Assembly: GCF_001949145.1 (NCBI RefSeq)
Contig: NW_019091392.1
Coordinates: forward strand, 414,283-459,978
DNA: 45,696 nucleotides
Direction: 5' to 3'
Origin: Acanthaster planci
Lineage: Eukaryota; Echinodermata; Asteroidea; Valvatida; Acanthasteridae
Below are positions 43,430-45,696 of this stretch, piece after piece. Below the pieces are notes generated by a model, which saw only the letters and a program-made list of their open reading frames with translations, was not told the origin of the DNA and did no database searches. Within the stretch, counting starts at the first letter, position 1; the number at the start of each line of letters is the position of its first letter. The position numbers and the translations under genes are program-made.

Positions 43430-43498
43430 CAACCAATCAAATCACAGGAAACTGGAACTCAAAAACTCTCTGTAGACAAAATGAACTTCGAGGATGAA

Positions 43499-43513
43499 CC
43501 ACTTCCGACACCA
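43499..43513 (-). other. Primer-binding site, tRNA-Leu type
   Basis: On the minus strand TGGTGTCGGAAGTGG begins 3 bp inside the LTR edge. It is complementary, with one G:U-compatible difference, to the 3' end of animal tRNA-Leu as I remember it (…CACTTCTGACACCA). Position and TGG start are as expected for the minus-strand DNA primer site. Confidence 0.7.
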
Positions 43514-43516
43514 ATT

Positions 43517-43640
43517 TGTGACGCCGTGCCCCTCCAACGAAGAGGAGGGCACCCTCCTCCTCAAGGACGGCCCATACCAGAGATTCCCTGAGTGTCTAAA
43601 GATGAGTCCATTGGGACCGAAGTATACCATCCCCCAAGAA
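43517..43640 (-). repeat. Inner end of the 5' LTR
   Basis: On the minus strand the sequence before the primer site ends ...GGGGCACGGCGTCACA, with the CA end typical of LTRs. Upstream are GAGGAGGAGGGTGCCCTCCTC (a small hairpin) and GGGGGATGGTATACTTCGG. The outer TG end and a matching 3' LTR were not found in the window, so length is unknown and the right boundary given is approximate. Confidence 0.5.
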
Positions 43641-44334
43641 AGTTCCGGTCAGCATATTTTCAATAAATAAAAACAATGTGAGTCATTTCTATGTGACATA
43701 TTTTATTTATGAGAGCTTAATAAATAAAAATTTAAGTATAGAAACATACTTGGAATCACACGTAGTGAATGACGGTCTGCCCTGTAATTCTTTGGTGGAT
43801 ATTTTGGCTTCCATGATTTTTAACAACCATCTTTATATGTTGAAGTGTGAGTAAAAAATCTGGCCAAAATTCCCCTACTGTAAATTTTTTTAAAACTGAT
43901 TTTGCATGAGAAGCTTCTAATACATTTTACCTTTCAAAACAGCAATCATCTGAAAATGTGATATACAAAACTAAGAAAGGTACGTGTAGCTCTTATTAAC
44001 AAGTGATCAGAAACAAAAAAGTCTGGAATTGGAGAACTTGCCATAGTAATTATTTTAGGTGGACTTTTGTTTCTAACTGGCACGAAGCCTGGAATTTACA
44101 TGCTTTACCACAGGCCGAGTTCATAGTTCCATGTATGTGTGGTATGCACCAATCCTAACACAATGCTGTGGCATTTGCAGGATTATTTCGTCCGCAACTG
44201 CTGGGCTGTGCATGCCATGAATGGAAGGCTTTGTCCAACAGCAGGCCCCATTGAACCAGCAGCTGCATGGTGAATAGACTGTATGTGTGGTATGCACTAA
44301 TCCTCACACAATGGTGCCATAGTCCTAGCCCTCC
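43641..44334. other. No recognisable feature
   Basis: AT-rich sequence right of the gypsy LTR edge. It may contain the outer LTR part. TGTGTGGTATGCACYAATCC is repeated at about 44137 and 44284 (roughly 147 bp apart). Confidence 0.4.
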
Positions 44335-44559
44335 ATAGCGAAGGGGTTAAAAACAGAGACGGACTACCTTTGAAAAATACAAGCACCTTTGAAAAATGCA
44401 AGCTGAAAAAATGATGCCAATTCCCAGCAGCAGGTCTTTTGTACTGAGTACGGTCTTTTGTTACACGGAATTAGCTCTTTTGTCCCATTTCGGGCAACCC
44501 AGCTATGCGTATGAACCCATGGTGCTCGAAATGGGGTTTCCTTGGCAGCAAGTGGTTAA
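44335..44559 (+). mobile_element. piggyBac-like MITE fragment
   Basis: Begins near GCGAAGGGGTTAAAAAC and ends TTGGCAGCAAGTGGTTAA (TTAA at 44556-44559). The right part matches 150-300 (CCCAGCAGC-GGTCTTTTGT, GTATGAACCC/ATATAAACC, GCAGGAAGTGGTTAA). Non-coding. Confidence 0.55.
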
Positions 44560-44648
44560 AATGCACATGTAAGTCGTCTTTCCTTGACTTCTCGATTTGT
44601 TGAATTAACAAGGTAAAAATCTCAACTCATCTGTCAACAACAATTATC

Positions 44649-45696
44649 CACTTCATGCCGGGGGCTCCGGTACCGGAGCCATAGGCCTTATATTTAGGGC
44701 CGGGGACTCCGAAATCGGAACTTAACTATAAAAAAAAAAGTTGCTGGGCGTTTCTTAAAAAGTTTGGGGCTGTCAGTTAAAAAGTTTAGGCCATCATTGG
44801 CCGGTGAATTGTGACTTTTTTTATAACCGGGGTGACCGAACTTATCAAAGCCTTGAATAAAAGTACGAGCTCCTGAGAGCTGCTGGGCACTGCCAATCAA
44901 TCCCTGTATTCTTTCAGCGCAGAGCCTGCAATAAGCGGAGGTAATCCGTGTATTGTTTTGCAGAGCGCATTTGTTCGTGCTGCCGGGCGCTCGCAGGGGA
45001 TTATTGCTGCACTGCACCGAAGACAAAGCGTGGGCTGTGCGGGCTCATTATGCACCTGCGTCCCATGAATGACCCGGCCCGGGCGCTGCTGGCCCTTGCC
45101 ACGTTGACTGACAGGGCACGGCCCTCGCTGCTTGAGAATAAAAAAGCCGTGCAGTGTTCACGTGCGTTCATACTGGGTATCGTGTTATCAGAGTACAGAC
45201 AACATGGCTGAAGTTATATCCGGAGAGTCCAGTTCTTCCAGCGAAAGCGAGTTCAGATGAAGTTTCTTCGTCTTTTTCATCACAGCCGTCACCTGCTCAA
45301 GTACAGTCAAGTACAGAAATTGACAGTGATGTACCCTTGGCGGTATATGCCAAGCGCAAGAGACAGTCCCGTACACAGCCGCCGCATCGACCAGCAGCAG
45401 TGCCGCACCGTTCCGGTGGACAGATGAAGACAGTACACCGCTGAAGTACGGCTTCACTGGTAATGGTGGTGCCGTCGATCCCCGCCTGCATCGCAGCTCG
45501 ACCTGCAGTGAAGCCTTTGAACTGTTTTTTGACGACGTTCTCGTTATAACAAAATAGTGCAAGAGAGCAACCGGTATGCCGTGCAGAGGCCCGCTACGGC
45601 ATCGGCGCACATGCCATCATGGACTGATCTGAACACTAGAGAACTGAAGGCCTTTCTGGGCCTTTGCATAATGACGGGCATTGCAAAGCACCCAAA
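44649..45696 (+). mobile_element. piggyBac transposon, 5' part, runs off the window
   Basis: Preceded by TTAT (probable altered TTAA), the terminus reads CCACTTCATGCCGGGGGCTC, matching the MITE end at 27520. A GC-rich leader of about 550 bp leads to the transposase start at 45204. The element continues past 45696, so its right terminus is not seen. It is a plausible parent family for the TTAA-flanked MITEs in this window. Confidence 0.75.
45204..45696 (+). pseudogene. piggyBac transposase, N-terminal part, frameshifted
   Basis: ATG at 45204 (ACAACATGG) opens MAEVISGESSSSSESEF, an acidic-serine start common in piggyBac proteins, and stops at 45258. The next frame carries KASSDEVSSSF, EIDSDVPLAVYAKRKRQSR. 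A return to the first frame gives RWTDEDSTPLKYGFTGNGG and CSEAFELFFDD. A third switch near 45550 gives IVQESNRYA and TRELKAFLGLCIMTGIAKHP. The W-x2-D, FTG, FELFFDD, E-x-NRYA and ELKAFLGL-x-MGI-K-P series is the N-terminal part of the piggyBac transposase fold, just before the first catalytic Asp. Three frame changes in under 500 bp indicate a dead copy, or poor sequence near the window end. Confidence 0.85.

Larger units (their letters stand above)
39400..43640 (-). mobile_element. Ty3/gypsy LTR retrotransposon, degenerate
   Basis: In minus-strand order: LTR edge and primer-binding site (about 43.5 kb), a membrane-anchor/coiled-coil first frame and gag-like frame (43429-42639), protease remnant (42350-41842), reverse transcriptase (41760-40670), RNase H (40917-40150), integrase zinc domain (40140-39742) and a collapsed integrase core (to about 39.4 kb). 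The PR-RT-RH-IN order defines Ty3/gypsy. Stops and frameshifts occur in every module, and only one LTR edge is identifiable, so the element is inactive. Confidence 0.9.

Overview
This window looks like draft nuclear DNA from an animal, most likely a marine invertebrate. It is AT-rich, contains two N-gaps (15137-15588 and 27656-27693), has GT-AG introns, and is full of animal-type transposons (DIRS-like, Ty3/gypsy, piggyBac, hAT, pogo/mariner). ACATGTACATGTA-type simple sequence recurs throughout. The species cannot be named from sequence alone. Nothing looks prokaryotic: no operons, no CRISPR array, no tRNA or rRNA genes. Most long reading frames are chance frames or transposon fragments.

The one host gene I can support is on the minus strand. 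It is a DBHS-family RNA-binding protein (NONO/SFPQ/PSPC1-like) spread over at least 30 kb. Three exons encode its coiled-coil tail: 32960-33093, 19967-20030 and 14235(or 14250)-14409. Splice sites and codon phases join exactly (phase 1, then phase 2). A probable glutamine-rich last exon with a stop codon lies at 2724-2870, with an AATAAA signal at 2572-2577. The RRM and NOPS exons are not in the window and should lie beyond its right edge. Almost everything else up to 33 kb is therefore intron filled with mobile elements.

Left part (1-14.1 kb): ends of piggyBac-like and hAT-like MITEs; a 571-bp TIR element carrying a 51-codon frame; a roughly 1.2-kb repeat (copy 1); a plus-strand DIRS-like tyrosine-recombinase relic (4.9-5.7 kb) followed by a hairpin-rich terminal module; and a minus-strand DIRS-like element (about 8.5-13.3 kb) with degenerate gag, reverse transcriptase, RNase H and the N-terminal half of the recombinase, followed by the same kind of module.

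Middle (14-33 kb): DBHS introns holding piggyBac-like MITEs, two pogo-like MITEs in opposite orientation (28034-28747 and 30543-31288), a solo DIRS-type terminal module (23.5 kb), a pyrimidine-rich minisatellite (24.4-24.9 kb), and a striking near-perfect 66-bp-arm palindrome (28904-29052).

Right part (33-45.7 kb): copy 2 of the 1.2-kb repeat, split by a 2.6-kb hAT element with a clean 8-bp target duplication that copy 1 shows as the empty site; a degenerate minus-strand Ty3/gypsy element (about 39.4-43.6 kb) with a tRNA-Leu-like primer site and an unusual membrane-anchor first frame; and the 5' part of a piggyBac element running off the right end.

The coding capacity of every transposon here is broken by frameshifts or stops. 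No complete autonomous element or complete host gene is present. I did not find a convincing new biological system. The most unusual signals are the recurrent tripartite inverted-repeat module next to the DIRS relics, the long palindrome, and the 33-bp identical block shared by two otherwise diverged repeats.
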